From positions 62,001 through 126,000 of the forward strand of contig SCOI01000003.1 of the NCBI GenBank assembly GCA_005503085.1: 64,000 nt of DNA. The letters are read 5' to 3'. The translations under genes and the position numbers were made by a program. The notes under the pieces were generated by a model, which did no database searches, was not told the origin of the DNA, and was given only the letters and a program-made list of their open reading frames with translations. Shown here in pieces: positions 1 through 9,611 of the stretch. The stretch's first letter is position 1, and each line of letters begins with the position of its first letter. Source of the DNA: Burkholderiales bacterium C2 (GTDB lineage Bacteria > Pseudomonadota > Gammaproteobacteria > Burkholderiales > Burkholderiaceae_C).

Positions 1-858
1 CACTCCCCCTATATCGCCAAGCCCAATGGCTATGACATCGAGTGGCGTCTGCAGGAGGCGGACGCCGCCAAGGCCAGGTCCATGGACGACAAGGCCTACG
101 CGGCGGCGCCGGCCGGCAATGCCCATGGCTGGACCCATCAGGCCAAGCTGCTGGGCTCGGGGCTGTACCGCATCGAGATCAGCCAGGGCCACTTCTATCG
201 CTTCTCCAGCAGCAATGAGTGGTCTGGCAATCTGACGGTCTATGACGCGGCGGGCTACCAGCTCTATGCCGGCCTGGGCGAGCTGGACCGGGTGCATCCG
301 CTTGACGATCCGCTGGCCTACGAGCTGCTGGCCTTGCGCGACGGTGCGGTGTTCGTGAAGGTGGAGGCCAGCGGCGGCGCGATCTCAAGCCTGGTGGACC
401 TGCTGATCGAAACCACCGGCGCCAGCGTCGGCGGCGATGCGCCCCGGCAGATCGACCTGGCCACCCTGGGCCAGGGGGCCGGCGCGGCGCTCGCCCATGC
501 GGCTTTCTTCGGCGGGGCTGGCGCCGATCGCATCACCGGCAAGCCGCGCGCGCCCAACACCATCTTTGCCGGCAGCGGCGACGATGTGATCGAGCTCAAG
601 ACCCAGGCCAAGACGCTCTCGCGCGTCGACGGCGGGCTGGCGCGCGACACCTTGATCGTCGGCTTCCCTAGCACCGCCGCGCAGCTCGGCCGCCTCAATG
701 CCTACGGGCCTTACCGCCATCTGGCGCCGAACGGCAGCCTGCCCGACGCCCATGCACTGAGCGGTAGCCCCGACGGGGCCGTCATCATCGTGCGCAGCAT
801 CGAGCGGGTGCAGTTCAGCGACAAGACACTGGAGTTCAAGGACCTGCCGGGTTACTGA
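1..858 (+). CDS. C-terminal part of an RTX-like (haemolysin-type Ca-binding) protein, 5' partial
   Basis: The reading frame is open from the first base of the window, so this is the last 285 residues of a longer protein. The middle of the fragment contains glycine/aspartate motifs GGAGADRITG, AGSGDDVIEL and DGGLARDTLIVG. These follow the RTX nonapeptide pattern GGxGxDxUx, where such repeats bind calcium in secreted proteins. Only about three imperfect repeats are visible, so this is a short or degenerate RTX block. The upstream part has no recognised domain in view. An RTX protein would normally be exported by a type I system; no such transporter is in the window. The gene is convergent with the next one and overlaps it by 7 bp. 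Function of the whole protein is unknown; an adhesin, protease or other secreted enzyme would all fit. Confidence 0.6.
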   Translation, partial: HSPYIAKPNGYDIEWRLQEADAAKARSMDDKAYAAAPAGNAHGWTHQAKLLGSGLYRIEISQGHFYRFSSSNEWSGNLTVYDAAGYQLYAGLGELDRVHPLDDPLAYELLALRDGAVFVKVEASGGAISSLVDLLIETTGASVGGDAPRQIDLATLGQGAGAALAHAAFFGGAGADRITGKPRAPNTIFAGSGDDVIELKTQAKTLSRVDGGLARDTLIVGFPSTAAQLGRLNAYGPYRHLAPNGSLPDAHALSGSPDGAVIIVRSIERVQFSDKTLEFKDLPGY

Positions 859-1523
859 GCCAAGGTCCGGCCCAGGAAATCCAGTGTCCGCTGCCAGGCC
901 AGCTGCGCGCTGGCCGCATCGAACACCTCGGGCCGCGTGTCGTTGAAGAAGGCATGGTCGGCCGGGTAGCGGTGGATCTCGGTCGGCACCTTCAGCGCGG
1001 CGACCAGGCCATCCACCGTCGCCGGCGTGCACCAGTCGTCGCGCTCGGCGAAATGGCCTTGCAGCGGGATGGCGATCCTGGCCGGGTCGGCGAACCCGGC
1101 CGGCGGGATGCCGTAGAAGCAGCACGCAGCGGCCAGGCCCGGCAGATGCACGGCGGCCGCGATGCTCAGCGCGCCGCCCATGCAGAAGCCCACGACGCCC
1201 ACTTTTGCGCCGACCTTGGGGCAGCGCGCCCGCAAATAGCCGAGCGCGCCGGCCAGGTCCTGGTGAGTAGCGTCGCCGAAGTCCAGCCCCGTCATCAGGT
1301 GATTGGCTTCGTCGGCGCTGCCGGCAATGCGGCCGCGATACAGATCGGGCGCCAGCGTCGTGAACCCGGCGGCGGCAAAGCGCTGGGCCAGCTCACGGAT
1401 ATGCGGGTTCAGCCCCCACCATTCCTGGATCAGTATCAGCCCGGGCCGGCCCGCGCCGGCCTCGGCCAGCCAGGCGCTGCTCGTGCCGCCGTCGGGGCGC
1501 TGGAAATCGATCATCTGTGCCAT
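852..1523 (-). CDS. Dienelactone hydrolase family protein
   Basis: A 223-residue cytoplasmic alpha/beta hydrolase of the dienelactone hydrolase family. Diagnostic features are QEWWGL (Glu34, which positions the nucleophile in this family), the nucleophile elbow GFCMGG (Cys114), an acidic residue in AERDDW (Asp162 or 163) and His190 in ADHAFF, giving the Cys-Asp-His triad. Family members hydrolyse dienelactones in chlorocatechol breakdown, but many stand-alone copies act on unknown esters. No catechol pathway genes are adjacent, so the substrate is open. The start at 1523 is chosen because a good AAGGAG lies just upstream; an ATG ten codons earlier would place the ribosome site inside the gene. 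Confidence 0.88.
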   Translation of the reverse strand: MAQMIDFQRPDGGTSSAWLAEAGAGRPGLILIQEWWGLNPHIRELAQRFAAAGFTTLAPDLYRGRIAGSADEANHLMTGLDFGDATHQDLAGALGYLRARCPKVGAKVGVVGFCMGGALSIAAAVHLPGLAAACCFYGIPPAGFADPARIAIPLQGHFAERDDWCTPATVDGLVAALKVPTEIHRYPADHAFFNDTRPEVFDAASAQLAWQRTLDFLGRTLAQ

Positions 1524-1659
1524 GCATCTCTCCTTGTCGCTTGGGTGAGCCACCGGTGGGCCAGGCGCTGAGTAGACCTCAAGCCGGCCTGGACAGGCGC
1601 GATGGCCGTCAACTTTCGTCGGCGTATCTTGCGGTGCCGGAGCGCCGCGCCGCGAATCT

Positions 1660-3030
1660 TCAGGCCGCCGGGTAGCTGATCCTCAGCCCCAGTCCGCGCC
1701 CGTCCAGCCCATCGACAAAATCCAGCGTCGCGCCCTCGCGTTCGGCGATGCGCTTGACGATGGCCAGGCCCAGGCCGGTGCCTTGCTCGGTGCTGCCGGG
1801 CACGCGGTAGAAGCGTTCGAACACCCGCTCGCGCTGGGTCGGCTCCAGGCCGGGTCCGTTATCGCGTACCGTCAGCGCGATGCCAGCGGCCAGCTTGTCA
1901 AGGTGCACCTCGACCCGCGCGCCACCCGAGCTGTAGCGGATCGCGTTGTCTACCAGGTTGTCGACCACCGAGCAGAAGCCGCTGCGCTCCAGCAGCGCCT
2001 CGTGATGATCGGGTGCCAGCAGCTCCAGCTGGGTGCCGCGCTGGCGGGCCAGCGGGGCCAGCAGCGCGATGCGCTCGCGCAGCAGCGCGGCCGCGTCCAG
2101 GCGCTCGGGCTTGAGCGTCTGCACCGTGGTCTCGGCGCGGGCCAGGGTCAGCAGCTGGGCCAGCAGATGCGAGACCCGCGCGATGCCGGCGCGCAGCGCG
2201 CCGGCCGCCTCGGCGCGGGCCTGCGGCTCCTGCTCGCTGAGCAGCAGATGGGCTTGCGCGTTGGCGGCCGCCAGCGGCGTGCGCAGCTCGTGCGCCGCAT
2301 CGGCCAGAAAGCGCCGCTCCGCCTCCAGGCGCTGGCCTTCGCGCAGCAGCAGGCCGTTGAGCGCGCTGACCAGCGGGGCGGTCTCGGTGTAGAGCTTGTC
2401 CACCTGCACCGGCGCCAGATCGCCGGCGCCGCGCTTCGCGATGCGCTGGGCCAGCAGGGCCAGCGGGCGCAGGCCGGCGCGCACGCTGAACCAGATCACC
2501 AGGCCGTGCCAGAGGAAGACGCCCAGCTGGGACTGCAGGACCAGCCAGAGCACCGGCAGCACCGCGCCGAGGTCGGCTTCGCGAGGCTCGGCGATCAGCA
2601 GCACGCGCCCCTGGCCCGGGTCCGCGCGCTGCATCAGCCAGCGCGCGGCCTCGCCCGCCGCAGGTTCCGCGTCCAGCCGGGTGGCCGGGGCGTTGGCGCT
2701 GCGATAGAGCAGCCGGCCCTGAGCGTCCCAGACCTGGTAGGCCGGATGCAGGCCCGCGCCCACGTCGTCGCCCAGACCCAGCAGGGCCAGCACCGCGTCG
2801 TCGGTGGCCTTCAGGCGCTGCGCCAGCTCGGCCTCGGGGCTGGCCGCGGCGGACACGAGCACCGTGGCCATCTGCTGCAGCCGCTCCTGCACCTCGGTCT
2901 CGCCCCAGGCCACGCCGCGCCAGGTCAGCAGCCCGGCCAGCACCAGCCAGGCCACAAAAAGGGCAAACGCCTGCCAGGCGATCAGGCGACCGCTCAGCGA
3001 GGCCGGCGCCCAGCGTGCCGCCGGGTTCAC
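1660..3030 (-). CDS. Sensor histidine kinase (two-component, QseC/TctE-like)
   Basis: A 456-residue inner-membrane kinase. Transmembrane segments lie at about 17-38 and 155-182, with a small periplasmic sensor region between them. A HAMP-like linker follows. The H box ADAAHELRTPL contains the phospho-acceptor His247. The N box (VVDNLVDNAIRYS) and the G boxes (DNGPGLEP, GTGLGLAIV) of the ATPase domain are intact. The gene overlaps the upstream response regulator by 4 bp, so the pair is co-translated. The signal is unknown. The divergent MipA/OmpV-type gene is the likely target, since regulator-type direct repeats lie between them. Confidence 0.92.
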   Translation of the reverse strand: MNPAARWAPASLSGRLIAWQAFALFVAWLVLAGLLTWRGVAWGETEVQERLQQMATVLVSAAASPEAELAQRLKATDDAVLALLGLGDDVGAGLHPAYQVWDAQGRLLYRSANAPATRLDAEPAAGEAARWLMQRADPGQGRVLLIAEPREADLGAVLPVLWLVLQSQLGVFLWHGLVIWFSVRAGLRPLALLAQRIAKRGAGDLAPVQVDKLYTETAPLVSALNGLLLREGQRLEAERRFLADAAHELRTPLAAANAQAHLLLSEQEPQARAEAAGALRAGIARVSHLLAQLLTLARAETTVQTLKPERLDAAALLRERIALLAPLARQRGTQLELLAPDHHEALLERSGFCSVVDNLVDNAIRYSSGGARVEVHLDKLAAGIALTVRDNGPGLEPTQRERVFERFYRVPGSTEQGTGLGLAIVKRIAEREGATLDFVDGLDGRGLGLRISYPAA

Positions 3031-3704
3031 GAGGAGGCGGCGCAGGCCGGCGCCTCCAGCACATAGCCGACGCCGCGCACCGTGGCGATCCAGTCATTGC
3101 CCAGCTTCTTGCGCAGCTTGTAGACATGGACATCGATGGCATTGCTGTCCAGCAGCTCGCCGCCACCGAGGCCGCGCTCGATCTGCTCGCGCGTCAGCAC
3201 CCGGCCGGGCTCGGCCGCCAGGGTCAGCAGGATGTCGTACTCGCGCGCCGACAGGGCCACCTCGACCTCGGCCAGCAGCACGCGCCGGCGCGCGGTGTCT
3301 ATCACCAGCTCGCCGAGCTGCCAGGTGTTGCTGGACTGGCCGCTGTGGCGGCGCAGCAGCGCACGCACCCGCGACAGCAGCTCCTCCATCGCGAAGGGCT
3401 TGCCCAGATAGTCGTCGGCGCCGGCGTCCAGCCCCTCGACCCGCTCCTCGACGCTGTCGCGCGCGGTGATCAGCATCACCGGCGTGGCCCGGCCCAGCGC
3501 GCGCCACCAGGCCAGCAGCGCCAGCCCGCTCTCGTCGGGCAGGCCGATGTCCAGCAGCAGCAGATCGAAGGGCAGCTCGGCGAGAAAGCGCCGCGCGTCG
3601 CCGGCGCTGCGCAGCCACACGACCCGGTGGCCGGCCATGCTCAGCACGCGTTGCAGTGAATGCCCCAGAGGCAGGTCGTCCTCGATCAGAAGAATGCTGG
3701 ACAT
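3027..3704 (-). CDS. OmpR-family response regulator
   Basis: A 225-residue two-domain regulator. The receiver domain has the acidic pair EDD at 8-10 and the phospho-acceptor Asp52 in LLLLDIGLP. The conserved Lys is in GKPFAMEEL. The C-terminal winged helix (about 130-220) ends in the typical NAIDVHVYKLRKKLG and RGVGYVLE. It is the first gene of a two-gene operon with the histidine kinase. The QseB/PmrA type of OmpR regulator binds hexamer direct repeats spaced 11 bp. Two such pairs (CTTCAT) lie just upstream, so autoregulation and control of the divergent gene are likely. Confidence 0.93.
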   Translation of the reverse strand: MSSILLIEDDLPLGHSLQRVLSMAGHRVVWLRSAGDARRFLAELPFDLLLLDIGLPDESGLALLAWWRALGRATPVMLITARDSVEERVEGLDAGADDYLGKPFAMEELLSRVRALLRRHSGQSSNTWQLGELVIDTARRRVLLAEVEVALSAREYDILLTLAAEPGRVLTREQIERGLGGGELLDSNAIDVHVYKLRKKLGNDWIATVRGVGYVLEAPACAASS

Positions 3705-3799
3705 GGTGGGTCTGCCCCCTCCTTGGTGGGCCGCGCCGGCAACGGCAGCGGATTCTAGAAGCGCCGCCCGCGCATCGCCGTGGCGGCGCCACCGCAGGC

Positions 3800-3847
3800 C
3801 TTCATCAAGGCTTCATACCGGGCCGCGGCGCTTCATCGCCGCTTCAT
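3800..3847 (+). promoter_or_regulatory. Four CTTCAT direct repeats, probable response-regulator boxes
   Basis: CTTCAT occurs at 3800, 3811, 3831 and 3842. This gives two pairs, each with an 11-bp period (N5 spacer), 31 bp apart. Hexamer-N5-hexamer direct repeats are how PmrA/QseB-class OmpR regulators are known to bind, one dimer per pair. The block sits between the divergent response regulator gene (start 3704) and the MipA-like gene (start 3899), where such sites would act. That this particular regulator binds here is inference. Confidence 0.6.
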
Positions 3848-3898
3848 TGCCGGCTTTGCACACTGACCGGTGTCATCAACTGCGAGACCGAAACCCTC

Positions 3899-4666
3899 AT
3901 GAGAGTTAGCCTTGTTCTGCCCCTGGTCCTGCTGGCCGCCTGCGGCCCGGCCACCGCTGCCGACAGCGACTGGCGCTTGCGCGGCGGCGTCGCTGCGCTG
4001 GCCCAGCCCAAATACGTCGGCGCCGACAAGCAGCGCCTGCTGGCCGCGCCGTTGATCGAGGCGCGCTGGCGCAAGCAGGTCTTCCTTGGCAGCCTGCGCG
4101 GCCTCGGCTACGAGGCCGAGCTGGGCGAGGGCGCCAGCGTCAGCGCCGCGCTGGCCGTCGACACCCATCAGCGCCGCCGCAAGGACGGCCTGCGCGTGCA
4201 GGCGCTCGACGAGATCAAGCTGGCGCCGGCGCTGCGCCTGGGTGCCGAGCTGGCGCTGGGGCCGCTGTTCGTCAATGCGGTCAGCAGCACGCGGCTGGGC
4301 AAGGACAGCAAGCCTGGCGGGCGCGGCAGCAGCGTGGAGCTCGAAGCCGGCTACGGCCTGCTGCCCGCTCCCGGCCTGGCGCTGGCCTTCGGCGTCTCGG
4401 CCAAGCTGATGGATGCCAAGCTGGGCCAGGCCCTGCTGGGCATTAACAGCGCCCAGGCCGCTGCCTCGGGGCTGCGGCCGCACCAGGTCGGCGCCGGCCT
4501 GCACAGCCTGGGGGTGTTCGGCCAGGCCAGCTACCAGCTGGGCGCCGACTGGCAGCTGTTCGCCAAGCTGGGTGTCGCCAGCCTGCGCGGCGATGCGGCC
4601 GGCAGCCCGCTGGTGCAGCGGAAGAACCAGCCGACCTTGGCCGTCGCAGCCAGCCGCAGCTTCTGA
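3899..4666 (+). CDS. MipA/OmpV family outer membrane protein
   Basis: A 255-residue exported protein. The first 21 residues form a signal sequence (MRVSLVLPLVLLAACGPATA); the LAAC could be read as a lipobox, but SPase I cleavage after ATA is as plausible. The mature part has alternating hydrophobic/polar strands, ending in LAVAASRSF with a terminal Phe as expected for an outer-membrane beta-barrel. It matches the MipA/OmpV pattern (WRLRGGVAALAQPKYVGADKQR near the start, repeated barrel strands). E. coli MipA scaffolds murein enzymes; other members respond to antibiotics or metals, often under a linked two-component system, as here. The start at 3899 is chosen because the signal peptide begins there. 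Confidence 0.8.
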   Translation: MRVSLVLPLVLLAACGPATAADSDWRLRGGVAALAQPKYVGADKQRLLAAPLIEARWRKQVFLGSLRGLGYEAELGEGASVSAALAVDTHQRRRKDGLRVQALDEIKLAPALRLGAELALGPLFVNAVSSTRLGKDSKPGGRGSSVELEAGYGLLPAPGLALAFGVSAKLMDAKLGQALLGINSAQAAASGLRPHQVGAGLHSLGVFGQASYQLGADWQLFAKLGVASLRGDAAGSPLVQRKNQPTLAVAASRSF

Positions 4667-4694
4667 GGCGAGGCCGGGCCATGCACAATGGCTC

Positions 4695-5381
4695 ATGCCC
4701 AAAGTCCTGCTCTTCGATGTCTTCGGCACCCTGGTCGACTGGCGCGGCTCGATCGCGGCCGAGCTGCTGCCGCTGCTGGGTCGCGCGCGTGCCGAGGCCT
4801 TTGCCGAGGCCTGGCGGGCCCAGTACCAGCCGGCGATGGAGGAGGTCAGGGCCGGCCGGCTGCCCTTCTGCAAGCTCGATGTGCTGCACCGCCGCAATCT
4901 GGACCTGGTGCTGAAGGACTTCGGCCTCGATCATCTGGACGAGGCGGCGCGGCGCGAGCTGAACCTGGCCTGGCACCGGCTGGCGGCTTGGCCCGATGTC
5001 GGCGCGGCGCTGCAGCGGCTGCGCCGGCGCTTTCACCTCGCGCCCTGCTCGAACGGCAATATCTCGCTGATGGCCGATCTCGCCCGCCTGAACGGCTGGC
5101 ATTGGGACGCGATCACCGGCGCCGAGCTGGCACGCGATTACAAGCCCAAGGCCAGCGTCTACCTGACGGCCGCGCTGGCCTTCGACGCCGCGCCCGAGGA
5201 CGCACTGATGGTGGCCGCCCACAGCTCGGACCTGGCCGCTGCCCGGGCCGCCGGCCTGGCCACGGCCTTCATCGCGCGGCCCGATGAGCAAGGCCCGGGG
5301 CGCGGCGAGAGCCGGGCCGTCGGGCCGGTCGACTACGAGGCGCAGAGCCTGACCGAACTGGCCGACATGCTGGGCTGCTGA
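4695..5381 (+). CDS. Haloacid dehalogenase type II-like HAD hydrolase
   Basis: A 228-residue HAD-superfamily hydrolase. Motif I is DVFGTLVDW with nucleophile Asp8; motif II is the Ser in PCSNGNIS; the Lys is in YKPKASVY; motif III is AAHSSDLAAA. The DVFGTLVDW signature is that of the (S)-2-haloacid dehalogenase type II family, which releases halide from 2-haloacids through an Asp ester. Many proteins with this signature act on other substrates. The loop HSSD differs from the SxNxxD of proven dehalogenases (the Asn is Ser), which weakens a strict dehalogenase call. It abuts the next convergent gene with no gap. Confidence 0.82.
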   Translation: MPKVLLFDVFGTLVDWRGSIAAELLPLLGRARAEAFAEAWRAQYQPAMEEVRAGRLPFCKLDVLHRRNLDLVLKDFGLDHLDEAARRELNLAWHRLAAWPDVGAALQRLRRRFHLAPCSNGNISLMADLARLNGWHWDAITGAELARDYKPKASVYLTAALAFDAAPEDALMVAAHSSDLAAARAAGLATAFIARPDEQGPGRGESRAVGPVDYEAQSLTELADMLGC

Positions 5382-6599
5382 TCAGCCCGGGTTGAGCACC
5401 TTGGCGACGGGATTGGGCCGCAGCCGGAACGCATCGGGCATGCCCGAGCCCAGCAGCGGGCGCAGATAGAGGCGGAAGGCATCGGTGACGTCGGTGCCGC
5501 AGGCAGCGATGAACTCGTCCTCCATCACCCGGGTCTTGCCGGCCACGGCGGCCAGCGGCAGCAGCTCGTAGTCGACCGAGTAGAAGCCGGTGCGCTTGAT
5601 CGCGACCGAACCGTCGCGGTCGCCGTGGAAGGCGAACTGCACCGCCTTCTCGCCGACCTCGCGGGCCTCGCGCTGGTCGACGTCCGACACACAGCCAATG
5701 AAGCTGCGCTGCAGATAGCCGAAGGTGTCGCCGCGCACGCGCTTGATGCCCAGCTTGCTCTTGATCTCCTCGCACAGCAGATCGGCCAGCGCGCCGGTGC
5801 CGGAGAGCTGCACATTGCCATGGTCGTCGCGCTCCAGGTCGCGGGCCAGCTGGGCCAGCATCGGGGCGCCGGAGGCGTCGTGGATGCCTTCCGAGACCGC
5901 CACCACGCAGCGGCCATGGCGCTCGTACATCGCTTTTACGTCGGCCAGGAAGCGCTCGGTCTCGAACACCCGCTCGGGCAGGTAGATCAGATGCGGGCCG
6001 TCGTCGGCGAACTTCTTGCCCAGCGCCGAGGCGGCGGTCAGGAAGCCGGCATGGCGACCCATCACCACGCCCAGATAGACGCCAGGCAGCGCGGCATTGT
6101 CCAGATTGGCGCCGGCAAAAGCCTGGGCCACGAAGCGCGCGGCCGAGGGAAAGCCGGGCGTGTGGTCGTTGCCGACCAGGTCGTTGTCTATGGTCTTGGG
6201 GATGTGGATGCAGCGCAGCGGATAGCCGGCGGCCGCGGCTTCCTCGGCGACGATGCGCACCGTGTCCGAGGAGTCGTTGCCGCCGATATAGAAGAAGTGG
6301 CTGATGCCGTGGGCCTGCAGCACCTTGAAGATCTTGTGGCAGTAGGCAGCGTCGGGCTTGTCGCGGGTCGAGCCCAGCGCCGACGAGGGCGTGCTTGCGA
6401 CCAGCTCCAGGTTGTGGCTGGTCTCCTGGGTCAGGTCGACAAAGTCCTCGCTGACGATGCCGCGCACGCCGTGCCGTGCGCCATAGACCAGGTCCACCGC
6501 ACGGCTGCGCCGCGCCTCCAGTACCACGCCCACCATCGACTGGTTGATCACCGCAGTCGGGCCGCCGCCCTGGGCGACGAGGATTTTGCAGGCTGACAT
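5382..6599 (-). CDS. 6-phosphofructokinase, probably PPi-dependent type
   Basis: A 405-residue phosphofructokinase that phosphorylates fructose 6-phosphate. Seen motifs are [13 protein letters not shown] at the N-terminus, GGNDSSDT (106-113), the catalytic loop PKTIDNDL with Asp138, and [11 protein letters not shown]-dependent enzymes carry GGDGS/T at the phosphate-donor site, whereas PPi-dependent and related enzymes carry GGDD/GGND and are longer, as here. So PPi use is likely but not proven by the motif alone. The start is supported by AGGGAG a few bases upstream. A PPi-PFK works reversibly and suits organisms that run mainly gluconeogenesis. Confidence 0.88.
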   Translation of the reverse strand: MSACKILVAQGGGPTAVINQSMVGVVLEARRSRAVDLVYGARHGVRGIVSEDFVDLTQETSHNLELVASTPSSALGSTRDKPDAAYCHKIFKVLQAHGISHFFYIGGNDSSDTVRIVAEEAAAAGYPLRCIHIPKTIDNDLVGNDHTPGFPSAARFVAQAFAGANLDNAALPGVYLGVVMGRHAGFLTAASALGKKFADDGPHLIYLPERVFETERFLADVKAMYERHGRCVVAVSEGIHDASGAPMLAQLARDLERDDHGNVQLSGTGALADLLCEEIKSKLGIKRVRGDTFGYLQRSFIGCVSDVDQREAREVGEKAVQFAFHGDRDGSVAIKRTGFYSVDYELLPLAAVAGKTRVMEDEFIAACGTDVTDAFRLYLRPLLGSGMPDAFRLRPNPVAKVLNPG

Positions 6600-6792
6600 C
6601 CATCACTCCCTGACTGATTTGCCGTGGCGCCGATTGTGGCCCAAAGCCCGGCCGCGGTGCGCTCAGCGAGCGCTTTGGGCGCTCTGCGTAGCGGGGCGCC
6701 GTATGAAGGGTAACAAGGGGTTTTTTCATGCGAGCCGCAGGCCCGCAATGGTCGCCTACTGGCTGCAGGAACCCCAACGCAGAAAGCCCCTG

Positions 6793-8337
6793 ATGAACTT
6801 AGACCAGATGAAGATATCGACCCGACTGGGTCTCGGATTTGGCGCGATGGCTGCGCTGATCCTGCTGCTGGGCCTGCTGGCCTGGGCCAAGCTGGACGCG
6901 ATGGACAGCCACTTCAAGCTGGCGATGGAAGACCGCTATCCCAAGGTCAAGGCCTTCAACTCGATCAAGGCCACCAACAGCCAGGTGGCGCTGTCGCTGC
7001 GCAATCTGGCCCTCATGACCGAGCCGGCCGACATTGAGGCCGAGTTCGCCCTGATCGACGCTGCCTCCAAGTCGACCGGCGCCACCATCGACGCGATGGC
7101 CAAGATCATGACGACGCCGGGCGGCAAGGCCGGCATCGCCAAGCTCAACGAGGCCCGGGCCGCCTACCGGGTCGAGCGCGAGAAGGTCACCAAGGCCTTG
7201 CGCGCCGGCGATGTCGAGACCGCCAAGGCCGTGCTGCTGAAGGACATGAAGCCCAAGCAGCAGGCCTATATGGCGGCGGCCGATGAGCTGATCACGCTGG
7301 GCAACAAGCTGATGGACCTGTCCAGCCAGCAGGCCGAGCAGGAGGCGCGCAGCGCCAAGCTGCAGATGGGGCTGCTCATCGGCGCGGCGCTGGGCCTGGC
7401 GCTGGGCCTGAGTTGGTGGCTGATCCGTTCGATCACCGGCCCGCTCAACGAGGCCGTGCAGGTGGCCAGCGGCGTGGCCGCCGGCGATCTGTCGCTGCCG
7501 ATCTCGGCCGGCGGCAGCAACGAGACCGGCCGCCTGCTGAACGCGTTGCGCGAGATGCAGGCCCGCTTGTCGGCCATCGTGCGCGAGGTGCGCGATGGCG
7601 CCGAGAGCGTCGCCACCGCCTCGGCCCAGATCTCCTCGGGCAACCACGATCTGTCGGCCCGCACCGAGCAGCAGGCCTCGGCGCTGGAGGAGACCGCCGC
7701 GTCGATGGAGCAGCTGGGCAGCACGGTCAAGGGCAATGCCGACAATGCCCAGCAGGCCAATCAGCTGGCGCTGGCCGCCTCCCAGGTGGCGGGCCAGGGC
7801 GGCGACGCGGTCAGCCAGGTGGTGGGCACGATGCGCGAGATCAGCGACAGCTCGAAGAAGATCGCCGACATCATCGGCGTGATCGACGGCATCGCCTTCC
7901 AGACCAATATCCTGGCCTTGAATGCGGCGGTCGAGGCGGCCCGCGCCGGCGAGCAGGGCCGCGGCTTCGCGGTCGTCGCCAGCGAGGTGCGCTCGCTGGC
8001 CGGGCGCTCGGCCGAGGCGGCCAAGGAGATCAAGTCGCTGATTAGCGCCAGCGTCGAGCGGGTCGAGCTGGGCAGCAGCCAGGTGGACCGCGCCGGCAGC
8101 ACCATCGAGGAGGTGGTGGCCTCGATCCGCCGCGTCACCGACATCATGGGCGAGATCAGCGCTGCCAGCAGCGAGCAGAGTTCGGGCGTGGCCCAGGTCG
8201 GCGAGGCCGTCACCCAGATGGACCGTGCCACGCAGGAGAATGCCGCGCTGGTCGAGGAATCGGCCGCCGCGGCCGAGAGCCTGAAGCAGCAGGCCCAGCA
8301 GCTGGTGCAGGCGGTCGCGGTATTCCGGCTGCGCTGA
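6793..8337 (+). CDS. Methyl-accepting chemotaxis protein
   Basis: A 514-residue membrane chemoreceptor. TM1 is at about 13-32, a four-helix-bundle periplasmic sensor at 33-188 and TM2 at about 190-212. A HAMP domain follows (starting [11 protein letters not shown]), then the long cytoplasmic coiled coil. The conserved hairpin tip [20 protein letters not shown], which binds CheA/CheW, is at about 366-386. Methylation-type helices flank it. The C-terminus ends VAVFRLR, without the NWETF-like pentapeptide that tethers CheR. Chemotaxis kinase genes are not adjacent. The ATG at 6793 is preferred; another at 6808 would remove only five residues. Confidence 0.92.
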   Translation: MNLDQMKISTRLGLGFGAMAALILLLGLLAWAKLDAMDSHFKLAMEDRYPKVKAFNSIKATNSQVALSLRNLALMTEPADIEAEFALIDAASKSTGATIDAMAKIMTTPGGKAGIAKLNEARAAYRVEREKVTKALRAGDVETAKAVLLKDMKPKQQAYMAAADELITLGNKLMDLSSQQAEQEARSAKLQMGLLIGAALGLALGLSWWLIRSITGPLNEAVQVASGVAAGDLSLPISAGGSNETGRLLNALREMQARLSAIVREVRDGAESVATASAQISSGNHDLSARTEQQASALEETAASMEQLGSTVKGNADNAQQANQLALAASQVAGQGGDAVSQVVGTMREISDSSKKIADIIGVIDGIAFQTNILALNAAVEAARAGEQGRGFAVVASEVRSLAGRSAEAAKEIKSLISASVERVELGSSQVDRAGSTIEEVVASIRRVTDIMGEISAASSEQSSGVAQVGEAVTQMDRATQENAALVEESAAAAESLKQQAQQLVQAVAVFRLR

Positions 8338-8359
8338 GATAAGCCGAGCTAATGCCTAT

Positions 8360-8381
8360 GAAGCGGCGCGAATGCCGCTTC
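8360..8381 (+). terminator. Hairpin after the chemoreceptor gene
   Basis: GAAGCGGC and GCCGCTTC form a perfect 8-bp stem with a 6-nt loop, 22 bp after the chemoreceptor stop. There is no T-run after it, so it may be a processing or stabilising hairpin rather than a classical intrinsic terminator. Confidence 0.4.
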
Positions 8382-8439
8382 ACAGCAGGGCCGGGCGGTC
8401 GTACAAGACGGGCTCCCAACACAAGATCCGGAGACCCTC

Positions 8440-9561
8440 ATGCGCATCGGCTGCCCCAGCGAGATCAAGAACCATGAGTACCGTGTCGGCCTGACGCCGG
8501 CCAGCGTGCGCGAGCTCAGCGCACGCGGCCACCAGGTGCTGGTACAGGCCGGCGCCGGCGCGGCGATCGGGCTGAGCGACGCGCAGTATCTGGCCGCCGG
8601 CGCGCGGCTGGCGCCGGACGCGGCCGAGGTGTTCGCCTGGGCCGAGATGATTGTCAAGGTCAAGGAGCCGCAGCCGCAGGAATGCGCGCTGCTGCGCGAG
8701 GGCCAGATCCTCTACACCTATCTGCATCTGGCACCCGATCCCGAGCAGGCGACGGCGCTGCAGCGCTCCGGCGCGGTCTGCATCGCCTACGAGACCATCA
8801 CCGGGCCCGGCGGCGGCCTGCCGCTGCTGGCGCCGATGAGCGAGGTGGCGGGGCGCATGGCCATCCAGGCCGGCGCTGCGCATCTGGAGAAGAGCAAGGG
8901 CGGCATGGGCGTGCTGCTGGGCGGGGTGCCGGGTGTGGCCCCCGGCCATGTGGTCATCATCGGCGCCGGCGTGGTCGGCAGCCATGCGCTGCAGATGGCG
9001 GTGGGCCTGGGCGCGCGCGTCACGGTGCTGGACCGCAATGTCGACGCGCTGCGCCGGCTCGACCTGGTCTATGGCAACCGCATCACGACCCTGTTCTCCA
9101 GCGCACAAGCCCTGGAGGACGCGGTGCTGGCGGCCGATCTGGTGATAGGCGGGGTGCTGATCCCGGGCGCGGCCGCGCCCAAGCTGGTGACGCGGGCCAT
9201 GGTGGCGCAGATGCGCCAGGGCGCGGTGCTGGTGGATGTGGCGATCGACCAGGGCGGCTGCTTCGAGACCTCGCATGCCACGACCCATGCCGAGCCGACC
9301 TTTGTCGTCGATGGCGTGGTGCACTACTGCGTCGCCAATATGCCCGGCGCGGTGGCCCGCAGCTCGACGCTGGCGCTGAACAACGCCACCATCGCCCATG
9401 CCCTCGCGCTGGCCGACAAGGGCTGGCGCCGCGCGATGGCGGACAACCCCCATCTGCTGGCCGGCCTGAATGTGGCGGCCGGCCACATCACCCATGCGGC
9501 GGTGGCTGCGGCACTGGGCCGTGAGCATGTGGCGGCCGAGCGCCTGCTGGTCGCCCAGTGA
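8440..9561 (+). CDS. ald: Alanine dehydrogenase
   Basis: A 373-residue NAD-dependent L-alanine dehydrogenase, converting L-alanine to pyruvate and ammonia reversibly. The start [20 protein letters not shown] is a family signature. Substrate and catalytic residues are Lys in VKVKEPQ, His in TYLHLAPD and Asp in VDVAIDQGG. The Rossmann motif is GAGVVGSHA. Length matches the family (about 370). The gene stands alone between the chemoreceptor and a YqjD-like gene. Confidence 0.95.
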   Translation: MRIGCPSEIKNHEYRVGLTPASVRELSARGHQVLVQAGAGAAIGLSDAQYLAAGARLAPDAAEVFAWAEMIVKVKEPQPQECALLREGQILYTYLHLAPDPEQATALQRSGAVCIAYETITGPGGGLPLLAPMSEVAGRMAIQAGAAHLEKSKGGMGVLLGGVPGVAPGHVVIIGAGVVGSHALQMAVGLGARVTVLDRNVDALRRLDLVYGNRITTLFSSAQALEDAVLAADLVIGGVLIPGAAAPKLVTRAMVAQMRQGAVLVDVAIDQGGCFETSHATTHAEPTFVVDGVVHYCVANMPGAVARSSTLALNNATIAHALALADKGWRRAMADNPHLLAGLNVAAGHITHAAVAAALGREHVAAERLLVAQ

Positions 9562-9611
9562 GGGAAAACGCGGTAAGGTTGGGGCAGTGTTCAACCCACC
9601 AGGAGAGGTTC

